Shown here piece by piece: positions 57,401 through 64,000 of a DNA stretch of 64,000 bases. The stretch comes from Marisa cornuarietis. Lineage: Eukaryota > Mollusca > Gastropoda > Architaenioglossa > Ampullariidae. Below the pieces are notes generated by a model, which saw nothing but the letters and a program-made list of their open reading frames with translations, was not told the origin of the DNA and did no database searches. The position numbers and the translations under genes are program-made. The stretch covers positions 310,001 to 374,000 of the forward strand of contig SMMW01000576.1 in NCBI GenBank assembly GCA_004794655.1, in the 5' to 3' direction. Within the stretch, counting starts at the first letter, position 1. The number at the start of each line of letters is the position of its first letter.

Positions 57401-59728
57401 TACCTCAACTTTTGTCAGATTTTCTGTAAGTTATGTCAGCAGGGAAGTTACATGAGTAAATGATAATTTTAAAAAAATCAGGATTGATATTTCTGTTTTC
57501 AATACCCATTATAAATGAGTGCATATTTTGTGAAGAAGAAATAATTTTATAGTTAGCCAGGCTTGTATCAGTTATGTGTCTTCAGAGTATGAATGGAACT
57601 TTATGTCTTCAGAGTAGCCCAACATTGATGTTGTGAGTTTAAAGGGTTATAGATGAAAACACTCCTATGCCTGCTGAATTGTTGCTGTCAAAGCAATGAT
57701 TTCTTGAGCAGATGTATATCTGGAAGAAGATCATTAGCTAGATATGGATTTGCTGCAATACAAAGAAAATGTTTATAACATGCTGGTTGCAGACATAGTC
57801 ACTGAATCAATTTGATCCTTTTACTTGAACCTGACCTCTGTAAAGGTCAGACTGGGCACTCAGCTGCTAAGATAAAAATGGGCAAAGTGCTTTGAGGTGG
57901 AAAATCTTAGCAGACAGGCTGTGATGACCTGAGACATTTTGCCAAGTGGCTGGCCAACAATAAGTGAAGACATTAGCTGCAGAAAATATTTGAACTGATG
58001 GATGAAGACTTTTTTTTTTTTTTTTTACCTCATTGTGCACTTTAAAAAATTCAGCATGTGGGTTGCAATTTATGAAAAAGGAAAGAAACATAGTTACTGT
58101 TGATGATATTAGCAGCTCAGCCTTAGATTTCAGAGGTGCTGTCACATCGCTGTCACTTTCTTAGTCCATGCAGGGAGATATTGAATATGGGCCATGACAG
58201 TGACTGACTTTTGGATTGGACCGTAGGAAATAGCGAACCAAAATGAAAATCGACTGCATAAGAAGCGGTCTGGTACTTTTTACCTTTCAAAAAGAACCCA
58301 GTCATTGTGGCTGGCTAAACTGAAGTATAATTTTGCCAGCTAGGTCAGCACTGTTGTATTATATAGTCTTGATATTGTCTCCCCCCCCCCCACCATATTT
58401 TTTTTAGGGCCAATGCTTTTCTCACAACTCCTTACTTTGAATATTTTCTTCATCCTTCATCATGTTTGTGTTATTACTAAAATATTCTGTCAGTGTTACT
58501 CAAATCAGTAGAATATCTTTGTACCTATAGTGCGATGATTAAACTATTCTTCTTGACTGCCATATCTGTAAGATTTATGTTAAAGGTGTATTTTCACAGA
58601 TCCTCCATTTTCATTAGATATTTATTTAGTTACAAAAAATGATTTTTTGTGAAACGAAGCCATTTACTCCACTTGGTGTAGTCATAATTTGGATCACATA
58701 TTGAAGGCAGTGTGAACATTTCTTGTGCAAATGTTTATAGGACAAGTCTTAACTTACATGGACTTGATCAGTTCAGATTGATTCAGCTCCAGCTTAGAAT
58801 ATGGTATTATAACCTTCAATATACTAACATTAGAGTATGCTATTCTACAGAATCTAGGTTTTTGAGATTGGAGTTGATGTCCTGGAATCTTAAATGTCAT
58901 CTGGTTCTGTGATATGCTTTTTTTCCTTTAATATAATTATAGTTTACCTTAAGGGACTCTTCAGATTACAAATTTAAGCAAAGTAACCAATTGTCACTTA
59001 TTTTCTATTATCATCTGCTCGTTACTGGCAGACAGTTAACAGGTAATATCATTTCCCACCCACCCTTACAGGTGTGATGGACGTAGATGGTCCTTTGCTT
59101 CTATACCTTCATCTGGGTACGGCACTAACACACCTGGCAGTTCCTCCAATGTATCAGTGAGTTTTCAGTGTGTTTATGTAGAAACACTAGACTCGCTTAT
59201 TTAAATGTTGAAAAATATTTATCTCTCAGATTTGTTGAACTTTATTTCATAAATATATAGAAATTCAAAAATAATTAAAAATAATAAAAATATCAGTGAA
59301 GCTCCATACCACTTAAGACTTATGGTAGAAAAGGCAGGGAGTTGGGGAAGGGAGAGAAGTGTGTGATAAGTGAATATTCTTGAAGGCACCCTAATGTTGA
59401 ATTTTACTTTAAGCGGAAGAAGTATCTAGAGGAAAGTGAGCAAATACCAAAAATGAAAATAACGTACTAAATGTACTGGCAGAAGTGTCACTACAACAGA
59501 GGTAATGGGGTCACAGAGCAGGTTGGTGTAACTTAGGTCACAGCAAGGTATGGTGTTGCAGTCGCGGTACTCGTCCCAGGAGCGGTTGCACCAGTTGCCA
59601 TCGCAGCCGACGGCTGAGGAGCTGCACTTCTTGTCACATCACTTTGGAAGTTCCGAGAACAATGCAGTGACAGAGGAGACAGATGGGCGTTGCTCCCCTA
59701 GCATGCGACCACGTTCACGCAGTCTGAG
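20471..59728 (+). CDS. MAST: MAST-family microtubule-associated Ser/Thr kinase, 5' half (3' end outside window)
   Basis: Core exons 39408-39609, 39905-39999, 43262-43373, 56907-56982, 59072-59156 and 59562-59728 join in one frame and give the ordered MAST N-terminal motifs: SPLLRKC...[99 protein letters not shown] and MRPRSRSL. Vertebrate MAST1-4 carry the same series before their DUF1908, kinase and PDZ domains, which must lie past 64 kb. MAST kinases act at the cytoskeleton and on PTEN in vertebrates; the role here is inferred from the family. Three alternative 5' modules fit by phase: 20471-22170, 35326-35487 and 48360-48519. The 20.4-kb start is the least certain; a gene starting at 35326 is the conservative reading. 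Which vertebrate paralogue it matches cannot be told, since invertebrates usually have one MAST. Confidence 0.8.
22050..22170 (+). CDS. SAM-domain leader, exon 2 (second half of SAM)
   Basis: 121 nt, phase 2 to 0. It encodes [20 protein letters not shown], then [12 protein letters not shown]. Together with exon 1 this completes a SAM pattern ('L..LTEEDL.E.LGI...G.R.KIL..I..L'). Acceptor is a (TG)n-CAG and the donor is gtgagt. The phase 0 end is compatible with direct splicing to the MAST exon at 39408. Confidence 0.8.
24155..24395. mobile_element. Foldback MITE copy 1 (about 241 bp)
   Basis: Terminal inverted repeats of about 28 bp: left tgacccgccaccacagaatg continuing into agtcttaag, right cttaagactcattctgtggt continuing into ggtggttca. 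The interior matches the copy at 35664-35900 in inverse orientation (for example 'gcacagagcagtttc' and 'ggactagaagaata'). Confidence 0.85.
24412..24859. mobile_element. Second foldback element with repeated arms
   Basis: Left arm 24419-24451 holds two 'gacacttaatcc' units. Right arm about 24811-24856 holds three 'ggattaa(g/a)tgtc' units in inverse orientation. The interior has no ORF. It lies between two ~80-bp direct repeats derived from the end of MITE copy 1. Confidence 0.7.
24860..24946. repeat. Duplicated terminal segment of MITE copy 1
   Basis: Near-identical to 24330-24411: both run from 'acattttaaaa' through 'cttaagactcattctgtggt' to 'cacatacagcaaaaaggt'. Together the two copies flank the foldback element at 24412-24859. 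Confidence 0.85.
26419..26613 (+). other. Orphan coding-like ORF, unresolved
   Basis: Open frame reading [20 protein letters not shown], then [18 protein letters not shown], and a TAG stop at 26611-26613. Composition looks coding. No clean acceptor joins it to the SAM exon at 22050-22170: the good acceptor at 26374-26376 leads straight to in-frame stops, and only a weak tgtgag acceptor (about 26418) would work in phase 0. The following 'cactatagccctatataaat' recalls LINE 3' ends, so a retrotransposon tail is an equal possibility. Confidence 0.3.
26690..29260. promoter_or_regulatory. CpG-rich tract, possible alternative promoter
   Basis: CpG dinucleotides are abundant compared with 20-26 kb, especially at 26.8-27.2 and 28.0-29.2 kb. 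No convincing coding exon was found. It also contains a (TA)n(GA)n microsatellite at 27749-27773. Promoter function is inference from composition. Confidence 0.3.
31322..31329. promoter_or_regulatory. Palindromic CRE (TGACGTCA)
   Basis: Perfect 8-bp CREB/ATF consensus, followed 4 bases later by a second TGACG half-site. About 4 kb upstream of the ATG at 35326. Confidence 0.4.
32061..32068. promoter_or_regulatory. Palindromic CRE (TGACGTCA)
   Basis: Perfect consensus, with an additional ACGTCA half-site about 55 bp downstream (agacgtcacg). Confidence 0.4.
33291..33298. promoter_or_regulatory. Palindromic CRE (TGACGTCA)
   Basis: Perfect consensus, with another GACGTC 12 bases upstream (cgacgtcag), in a CpG-rich stretch about 2 kb before the ATG at 35326. 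Confidence 0.45.
35326..35487 (+). CDS. Alternative MAST first coding exon (54 codons)
   Basis: ATG at 35326 ([20 protein letters not shown]), with an in-frame TGA at 35272 upstream. It continues [20 protein letters not shown] and ends [14 protein letters not shown] at a gtgagt donor in phase 0, exactly the phase required by the MAST exon at 39408. It lies in a CpG-rich zone. No homologous N-terminus is recalled; the call rests on frame, donor quality and position. Confidence 0.6.
35664..35900. mobile_element. Foldback MITE copy 2, opposite orientation to copy 1
   Basis: About 237 bp with left terminus 'ccccgccaccacagaatgat' and right terminus 'cttaagactcatttcgtggt' plus 'ggcgggt'. Its reverse complement matches 24155-24395 along the whole length. 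Confidence 0.85.
36000..39407 (+). other. MAST intron before the first core exon
   Basis: No exon recognised. Contains a C-rich stretch near 36099-36120, the hAT element at 38080-38270 and a (GT)n microsatellite at 38420-38446. Confidence 0.5.
38080..38270. mobile_element. Non-autonomous hAT element (Charlie-like), about 191 bp
   Basis: Starts 'caggggtggggaatgtccgg' 'cccg' and ends 'ggttccccattctg', giving imperfect inverted termini CAG..GGGGAA / TTCCCC..CTG. Flanked by 8-bp duplications ccttatag (38072-38079) and ctttatag (38271-38278), 7 of 8 identical. 'Caggggtgggg...ggcccg' is the usual start of Charlie-type hAT elements. Confidence 0.8.
39408..39609 (+). CDS. MAST: MAST core exon 1
   Basis: 202 nt, phase 0 to 1. 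It encodes [18 protein letters not shown], then [17 protein letters not shown]. This aligns with the MAST2/4 block 'PFRKCSNPD...KLQRQLSEDGRQ.RR.S'. Acceptor tatttcag, donor gtgagt. Confidence 0.85.
39905..39999 (+). CDS. MAST: MAST core exon 2
   Basis: 95 nt, phase 1 to 0, too short for ordinary ORF detection. It encodes [20 protein letters not shown] and PSLTNSL, the near-invariant MAST motif 'SNLVRMR...[11 protein letters not shown]'. Acceptor gatctccag, donor gtgagt. Without this exon the flanking exons would not share a frame. Confidence 0.93.
40344..41280 (+). mobile_element. SINE copy interrupted by a later insertion
   Basis: The SINE head (ggcactccggtggcgcaacg ... gcctgtcgccaat) occupies 40344-40385. 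The rest of the same element (acagtgagggttgggtgtcc ... gcgtaaaacctaattctccc) resumes at 41131. The intervening ~738 bp is a separate hAT-like insertion. Confidence 0.75.
40386..41123. mobile_element. hAT-like insertion (about 738 bp) inside a SINE
   Basis: Begins cagatactttaaagagagaa and ends with the inverse of cagagacagtgaaggaaagg. It is bounded by a duplicated cgccaat (40379-40385 and 41124-41130), 7 or 8 bp as expected for hAT. No transposase ORF, so non-autonomous. Confidence 0.65.
43262..43373 (+). CDS. MAST: MAST core exon 3
   Basis: 112 nt, phase 0 to 1. It encodes [20 protein letters not shown], then [17 protein letters not shown]. Matches the MAST stretch 'LKELSLPRRGS..R.SNRKSLI...TSPTLPRPHSP'. 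Confidence 0.9.
43374..44950 (+). other. MAST intron, AT-rich part
   Basis: CpG-poor, AT-rich; no exon or clear element recognised apart from a G-run at 44424-44434. Confidence 0.5.
44951..48359 (+). promoter_or_regulatory. CpG-rich tract upstream of the 48.4-kb first exon, putative internal promoter
   Basis: CpG density is high, particularly at 46.2-46.4 and 47.1-48.4 kb. Contains a palindromic CRE at 46417-46424 and a (GT)n run at 46109-46138. The probable 5' UTR runs into the ATG at 48360. Promoter function is inferred from composition and from the coding first exon that follows. Confidence 0.4.
46417..46424. promoter_or_regulatory. Palindromic CRE (TGACGTCA)
   Basis: Perfect consensus (gagacgtgacgtcagccc) in a CpG-rich stretch, about 1.9 kb before the ATG at 48360. 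Confidence 0.45.
48360..48519 (+). CDS. Alternative MAST first coding exon (53 codons)
   Basis: ATG at 48360 in the context ggcgtggccATGG, with an in-frame TAA at 48345-48347. It encodes [34 protein letters not shown] and a basic [13 protein letters not shown] tail. It ends in phase 1 at a strong ccag/gtaggc donor. Phase 1 matches the acceptor of the MAST exon at 56907 and does not match those at 39408 or 43262, so this would give a short isoform lacking core exons 1-3. Codon GC is high, as expected for a CpG-rich first exon. Confidence 0.6.
48950..49205 (+). mobile_element. Degraded LINE RT C-terminal fragment
   Basis: The + strand reads [14 protein letters not shown] near the start ('RR..ARL.L.YKIIN.L' in jockey-type RTs), then RTEIYRNS, and after a frameshift FDWNNLHQN ('FP.T...WN.L'). 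Order and spacing are those of the C-terminal end of a non-LTR RT, broken by frameshifts. Confidence 0.6.
50800..50945 (-). mobile_element. Second tRNA-derived SINE type, antisense
   Basis: On the minus strand an A-box-like actgctcagtcgagtg (50926-50911) is followed about 25 nt later by a B-box-like gggtttcgaatc (50886-50875). This spacing suits a type 2 Pol III promoter. It does not match the first SINE family. Ends are not defined. Confidence 0.5.
51374..51415. repeat. (GT)n microsatellite
   Basis: Uninterrupted run of about 21 GT units. Confidence 0.98.
53905..54105. mobile_element. Foldback DNA element, about 200 bp
   Basis: Left end 'accgtgtttcttcggaaata', right end 'ttcggggaaacacggt', forming inverted termini. 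The inside has repeated 'cccgaaaataac' and 'ctgaaaataacccc' units. The 'ccgtgtttccccgaaaataa' start is a pattern known from widespread non-autonomous elements; the superfamily is not assigned. Confidence 0.7.
55042..55167 (+). mobile_element. 5'-truncated SINE (126 bp) with 16-bp target-site duplication
   Basis: Carries the SINE 3' body (ctctgcatgtggcatctgtt ... aaacaccattttcctcc). Flanked by identical cttgtgtccgtagtag at 55026-55041 and 55168-55183. Same family as 7175-7362. Confidence 0.9.
56907..56982 (+). CDS. MAST: MAST core exon 4
   Basis: 76 nt, phase 1 to 2. It encodes [20 protein letters not shown], matching the MAST motif 'NSP.DSPRNFSP...AHFSF'. Acceptor tgtgcag, donor gtaagt. Confidence 0.93.
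56983..59071 (+). other. MAST intron
   Basis: AT-rich, with a T-run at 58010-58026 and a C-run at 58381-58391. No other feature recognised. Confidence 0.5.
59072..59156 (+). CDS. MAST: MAST core exon 5
   Basis: 85 nt, phase 2 to 0. It encodes [20 protein letters not shown], followed by PGSSSNVS. '[20 protein letters not shown]' is diagnostic of MAST kinases. Confidence 0.97.
59562..59728 (+). CDS. MAST: MAST core exon 6
   Basis: 167 nt, phase 0 to 2. It encodes [20 protein letters not shown], then [11 protein letters not shown], and ends [11 protein letters not shown], matching the diagnostic MAST block 'SSQE.LHQLP.QPT.DELHFL..HF' and 'RPRSRSLSPGRS'. Donor ctgag/gtatgt. The next exon should continue toward the DUF1908 domain. 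Confidence 0.97.
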
Positions 59729-60981
59729 GTATGTAGAGACTGGAGCTTTTCAACTTCTTCTTGTGTTCTTTTTATCCCTTTAAACTTGGTTTTATTTATT
59801 TTTTTTTTTTTTTATTTATTTTTTTTTTTGTCAAAGGAAAAGCAAGTCTTTGAATGGTGTTAATGTATGTTTGCATGAAAACAACAGAATTTGAAGCTTC
59901 TAAGGTTGTGTGTTTATAGCACAGAGTGTGAGTTTCTTGCCTTGCAGGACTTGCACATGATATTCCACTTCTGTGCAGTCCATTACTTGTGTATGAATAC
60001 ATGCACACATTTATAAACATCTAAAGTAAATGTGTCCATGCTTATACATATCAAAGATTTTGCAGGCAAGTTCATGTAATATTCAGATGTTATCACAAAT
60101 TAGTTACAGCCAGCTAGGCAGGGAAGAGAAGGTCTAAGTTCACAAGGGAAAGATAGCTATTGATTTTTCTAGTGGCAGGGGATCTCTACTCATTTCAAGA
60201 TACTGTTAATGTGGTCTGGTTTCTTTGGCAGGCTGCAGAGATGACTTCATTGGGTAGATAAAACCTTATGCTAGTACTTTAGTAACAACAATAGGGATGA
60301 CTATTCTAAAGTGGCACCCATAGCTTGCAGGTTTCAGGGTTAGATTGATGTAGTTGCGACAAGGGAAGGAAAAATGAAAGATAATGGCTACCAGCATTAT
60401 GGGAGGAGACTAATCGATTTGACAGAATGCTTGATCACTGTTGTTTCCTTGCTTAATGACCTGCTGCTTTTACAGCATGTATATTAAAAGACAAATGACT
60501 GGAGTCAGATGCTTGCTTACAGTGGAAGTATTGCCAAATTTTATCTTGGGGAATTAAAATCCTTGTTTAAGCTTTAGGAAGTAATTTCTGTGTCCGGAGT
60601 TGAAGCATAATATGAAATCATTGATTGAAGGTTGATTAGAGATAGCTGCAGACTTTGGAAATTCTAGCCCATATGTTTTTAAAGTACAGCAAAGTGCCTG
60701 TAGGAAACTTGAACTGAGATACCATTTGATAGAAGTGTTGCATTCTCCTGTATGTAAATATCCATTATGTACAAATGCACTAATACATATGTTTTCACTT
60801 ACATGTTCCCTTTCACACATCCATGCACATACACACATTTTGAATCATAAGTGATAATTTTGACTATTCTTGCCTGTTGCTTTGTTCAGCTTGTAATTTG
60901 TCTGATGTTTTTAAAGTTTGAATAAAACCACTTTAGGTTTTGTTTTTTGAAATTTTATTTTTTATGCCTTTTGCCCTGCAG

Positions 60982-61002
60982 CCTTTCCTGGCTTGCCCTA
61001 GA
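60982..61002 (+). CDS. Candidate 21-nt MAST microexon
   Basis: A strong acceptor (tttgccctgcag) and a donor (ga/gtaaga) bracket 21 nt. It enters and leaves in phase 2, so it would insert seven residues (S-LSWLAL-) after MRPRSRSL without changing frame. Could be chance. Confidence 0.3.
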
Positions 61003-63429
61003 GTAAGAACTTTGATGTTTTAGTATGTGTGTGCTTACCATTATAAAGCAGCGTGTATACATTGTAAATCTGTGCCTGCTCTTTTTATGGTAATATGATC
61101 CTTGTGTTTCTTGCATGCACATCTGCTCGTTTTTTGCTACAGATGCCTACACTGCCTGTCACAGTTGCTTTATGAGTGTATAGTTATTGTGGTTCACAAA
61201 ATCTTTTAAAGAGAATGAATGTTGGACATTGTCCTGAACTTTCCCACTTCCTGACACCAACAGTGTAAATTGTAATCACAGTCTTTCCAATCTGATTACC
61301 GTAGATAATCCACTACTCATTCCTACAATACAATTGCTTGTTTATTATGCCTCACTGTTGTAATTCTTGGTTTCTGCACTGGTATACACATGAACCTGAA
61401 AGAGTTGTTAAGTGAACATGCATGTCTTAATTTATTTAACTGCTTATGTTTTCAGTCCTACAGTTCAAAACAGCCTCATTTTCATGTCCTTTTTTCATTT
61501 TTAACTTTTTAAAAAGTAAATGTCATAAACATAAATCCATCATATCAATAATTCATATTAAGAAAGAAATGTTCTCTACAAATTGAGAGCAACAACAGTT
61601 ATTCAGAACTTTTGTTGAGTACAGTTGTCACTCTGAGAGCTCATGTAAAATGCAAGACCATTAGAACATCTTGACAACTTATGGTATTTTGAAGACAAGT
61701 ATTACCCAGAAATTTCTTGCATTTGTAAAAGAAGTCAAAATATCAGCATGAAATAGGCATTTGCATGGGCAGAAAGATAGGAGAAAAGGACAGGTCATCA
61801 AGGTGCAAAAACTTCTCATATAGCTTGTGATTTCTTAAAAAAAGAAAAATCATTCAGCAGTTTGAAAGGTTGAAAGATTAGAAAACTTCAGCGCAAGCAG
61901 ATTTAGTGATAGTATACACGCCCATCCTGCCTGGCATCAACTGTCACCGCAATACAGAGAGACAGGCTGCGGGCAGCTGACGAGAAGCATGTGTCTGTCC
62001 CATCATGTACTCATATGTGTCCTATCTCATCATAGTCATTCCTTGTTTGTCCCTCAAAATTTGTTATGATTATGGTTCACTTGGTATAAATTTATGTTAC
62101 TATGAAACAAAATCTAGACTTTTTTCATTTCTAACCTGCCAGTGGCAAAGCCAGGCCTAACAATCTTGTGGGCCTTATATGGCATGCAGGCTGGGTGTTC
62201 CCCACACATGTACGAGATTAACTGTAGTTTGGAAGAGTTGAAATGTGCTAGTGTTTCTTCAGCAGCTGTAGAGAACTTTTGTCAGTTATTTTTTTAAAGA
62301 AGTTTCTAAAATAGGACTCAGTTGTAAAATATTCATAATATTGATAAATGTATTTGGTGTTGTCTTCATTTTCCTGTACATAAGGGTAATTATAAAATAC
62401 TCCACTATAAAGAATTGAAGATTCGGTGTAGATTTTAACTTAAAAGCATTTATTCTCCCAAAAAAAGCAGGGAATCATTGTTACCATTTGGATGTTAAGG
62501 TTGAGGAGAGGCTATAAAAACATAGCAAGTGTTAGATGGATACCAGTGACCCTGTGGAATCAGTGTGCTCACTTTTGTCTGCAAGCAGGTTGCTAGGACA
62601 TACACTTTACTCATTACGACAATTACTCATTTGCGATGAGCTCTAATACAGCTTACCACACTGAAATTACATTCATGATGAACTTAGTCTTTCTGCCAAA
62701 CCCTGTCTGGTAATTTACTTATAACAGGGATTATGCTGCATCAGTACTTATTATATAGTACATGATGTTTATATTATTTGGCAACTTTAGTTGTCTTATT
62801 ATAGTCCTTTGACCAAGATATAGCATTTGCAAATATTTTTTTTATTATTATCATTCTTTTACACAGTTGTTTTCAAACCACTTTCAAATAACAATGTTGG
62901 GTAGTGCCTGTGTATCAGTTGTGATCTTGTGCTGTTGAGGAGAAAACTAAAACAACACCACTAGTATTTCTTTGTTAATATTTGATGTTTTGAGACTATG
63001 ATGCTATACCACGATTAAAACCTGTGTTGCAACTAATTGTCCTGTGCTAGGTATGGACATGGGTTATCATAGTGCACTTGACAGTGCTGTGTCAGTCTCA
63101 ACCTGTGTGCATTTAGATCAGTTTTCATAGGCTGTAAATGTTATGTTACATTTGACCTGGCTATGTAACCCTGTATTTTAAAGCTTGGTGGGGTTTTTTA
63201 AAACATAAAAACATGCCTTGTGCATTCTTTTTTGCTTCTTTAATAAATCCACAACATTTTATGAAGCTGCTGAAGAGTCTGAGCATTATTGCCAAGTTGA
63301 TTTCTGCTTAAATTTGATACGTATGTCATATGACACTTCTTGTTTGTTCCCTGATTCCTCTTTGTGTCTTCTATGTTTGTTTTTTATTACTTTTCTTCCT
63401 AGTTGTTTCTCCTTCCATTCTTCGTATTC

Positions 63430-63517
63430 TATCCATGTCTCCCACTTAATCACTGAGAGCATGCTCCATCATGAGCATGATTATGCACTATATAAATCAC
63501 AAATTATTATTACATTT
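63430..63517 (+). mobile_element. Probable 3' end of a non-LTR retrotransposon
   Basis: The string 'gctccatcatgagcatgatt atgcactatataaatcac' followed by an (ATT)n-like tail is the usual 3' terminus of invertebrate LINE elements. The body is not recognisable. Confidence 0.4.
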
Positions 63518-64000
63518 TGATATATGTATATCTTTACATAAAAGATGTTATTGATACTGCTATGTTAGAAATGTAAAGACTACTTTTGTGCGTGCCCCTT
63601 CCCAATTGGATTATGTTTGTGTATTTCACAAAATGTGAGGATTTTATGTACTTTGCGTTTTAGGAATGAAAGGCTGAGGTTTGCCTCAGTGTCAAATAAC
63701 AATTATTTGCTGTGAGTTTAATCCAGCTTTTTACCCAAGCCCCCAGTTTTGCAATGCCAGCAGACATTATAGCTTAGATCTGTTTATATTTTTTTTAGCT
63801 CAGATCTATTTATACTTTGAGAATTCTTTTGTTTCCCCTGCTCCTTGTTTCAGATCTGTTGCATGGAATACTCGTTACCGACAAATGTGCACTTCTCAGT
63901 GGGTTTTAAATTTTCATTTAAGTCTGTTAGCTCTGGTTGTTGGGTTTATGTATATTTTTGTTTTGTTTTGTTACTATTATTTTGCCTGAGTAGAAGATGA

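Larger units (their letters stand above)
59729..64000 (+). other. MAST intron continuing beyond the window
   Basis: AT-rich with T-runs at 59798-59830. Apart from the candidate microexon and LINE 3' end, no exon or element is supported. The DUF1908, kinase and PDZ exons are expected downstream. Confidence 0.5.

Noticed and set aside
63851..63989. Open frame after a cttgtttcag acceptor near the window end, as a next MAST exon
   Set aside because: The reading (SVAWNTRYRQMCT...) turns into a low-complexity hydrophobic stretch, has no donor, and shows none of the MAST residues expected after MRPRSRSL.

Overview
This is a stretch of animal (metazoan) nuclear DNA. Coding sequence is split into short exons with GT/AG borders. 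Introns are long and AT-rich, microsatellites are frequent, and there are SINE, LINE and MITE-type insertions. The two genes recognised are animal families, and the repeat style (a tRNA-derived SINE starting with a GTGGCGCAATGG-type head, LINE tails ending in a 'cactatataaat' motif) suggests a mollusc, probably a gastropod. That taxonomic call is inference; no species is claimed.

Region 1 (1-17.2 kb, + strand) is the 3' part of an ectonucleotide pyrophosphatase/phosphodiesterase (ENPP) gene. It does not stop after one ENPP unit. Six exons (2004-4455) encode the end of a first unit (nuclease-like domain). The reading frame then passes through a short cysteine-containing linker into a complete second unit (4760-16229) with its own phosphodiesterase catalytic domain, nuclease-like domain and stop codon. 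Four consecutive nuclease-domain exons have the same lengths in both units (133, 69, 130, 151 nt) and the same phases, so the protein arose by an internal tandem duplication. Introns carry a decayed LINE at 1-350, a truncated SINE at 1.2 kb, a full SINE at 7.2 kb, a ~100-bp minisatellite at 7.5 kb and an antisense LINE tail at 9.2-10 kb.

Region 2 (17.2-20.4 kb) is the intergenic interval. It ends in a CpG-containing putative promoter with a palindromic CRE.

Region 3 (20.4-59.7 kb, + strand, continuing past the window) is the 5' half of a MAST (microtubule-associated serine/threonine kinase) gene. Six exons between 39.4 and 59.7 kb spell out the conserved MAST N-terminal region in order and in frame; the kinase and PDZ domains must lie downstream. 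Three different 5' coding modules can be joined to this core in the correct phase: a 392-residue Ser-rich leader ending in a SAM-like domain (20471-22170), a 54-codon first exon at 35.3 kb, and a 53-codon first exon at 48.4 kb that joins further downstream. Whether the SAM module is really part of MAST or is a separate gene is not settled by sequence alone.

The long MAST introns hold CpG-rich tracts, several perfect TGACGTCA sites and a layered set of mobile elements: two copies of a 240-bp foldback MITE, a second foldback element between two ~80-bp direct repeats, two hAT-like elements (one of them splitting a SINE), a third foldback element at 53.9 kb and several degraded LINE fragments. 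No rRNA gene, intact tRNA gene, CRISPR array or bacterial-type operon was seen.
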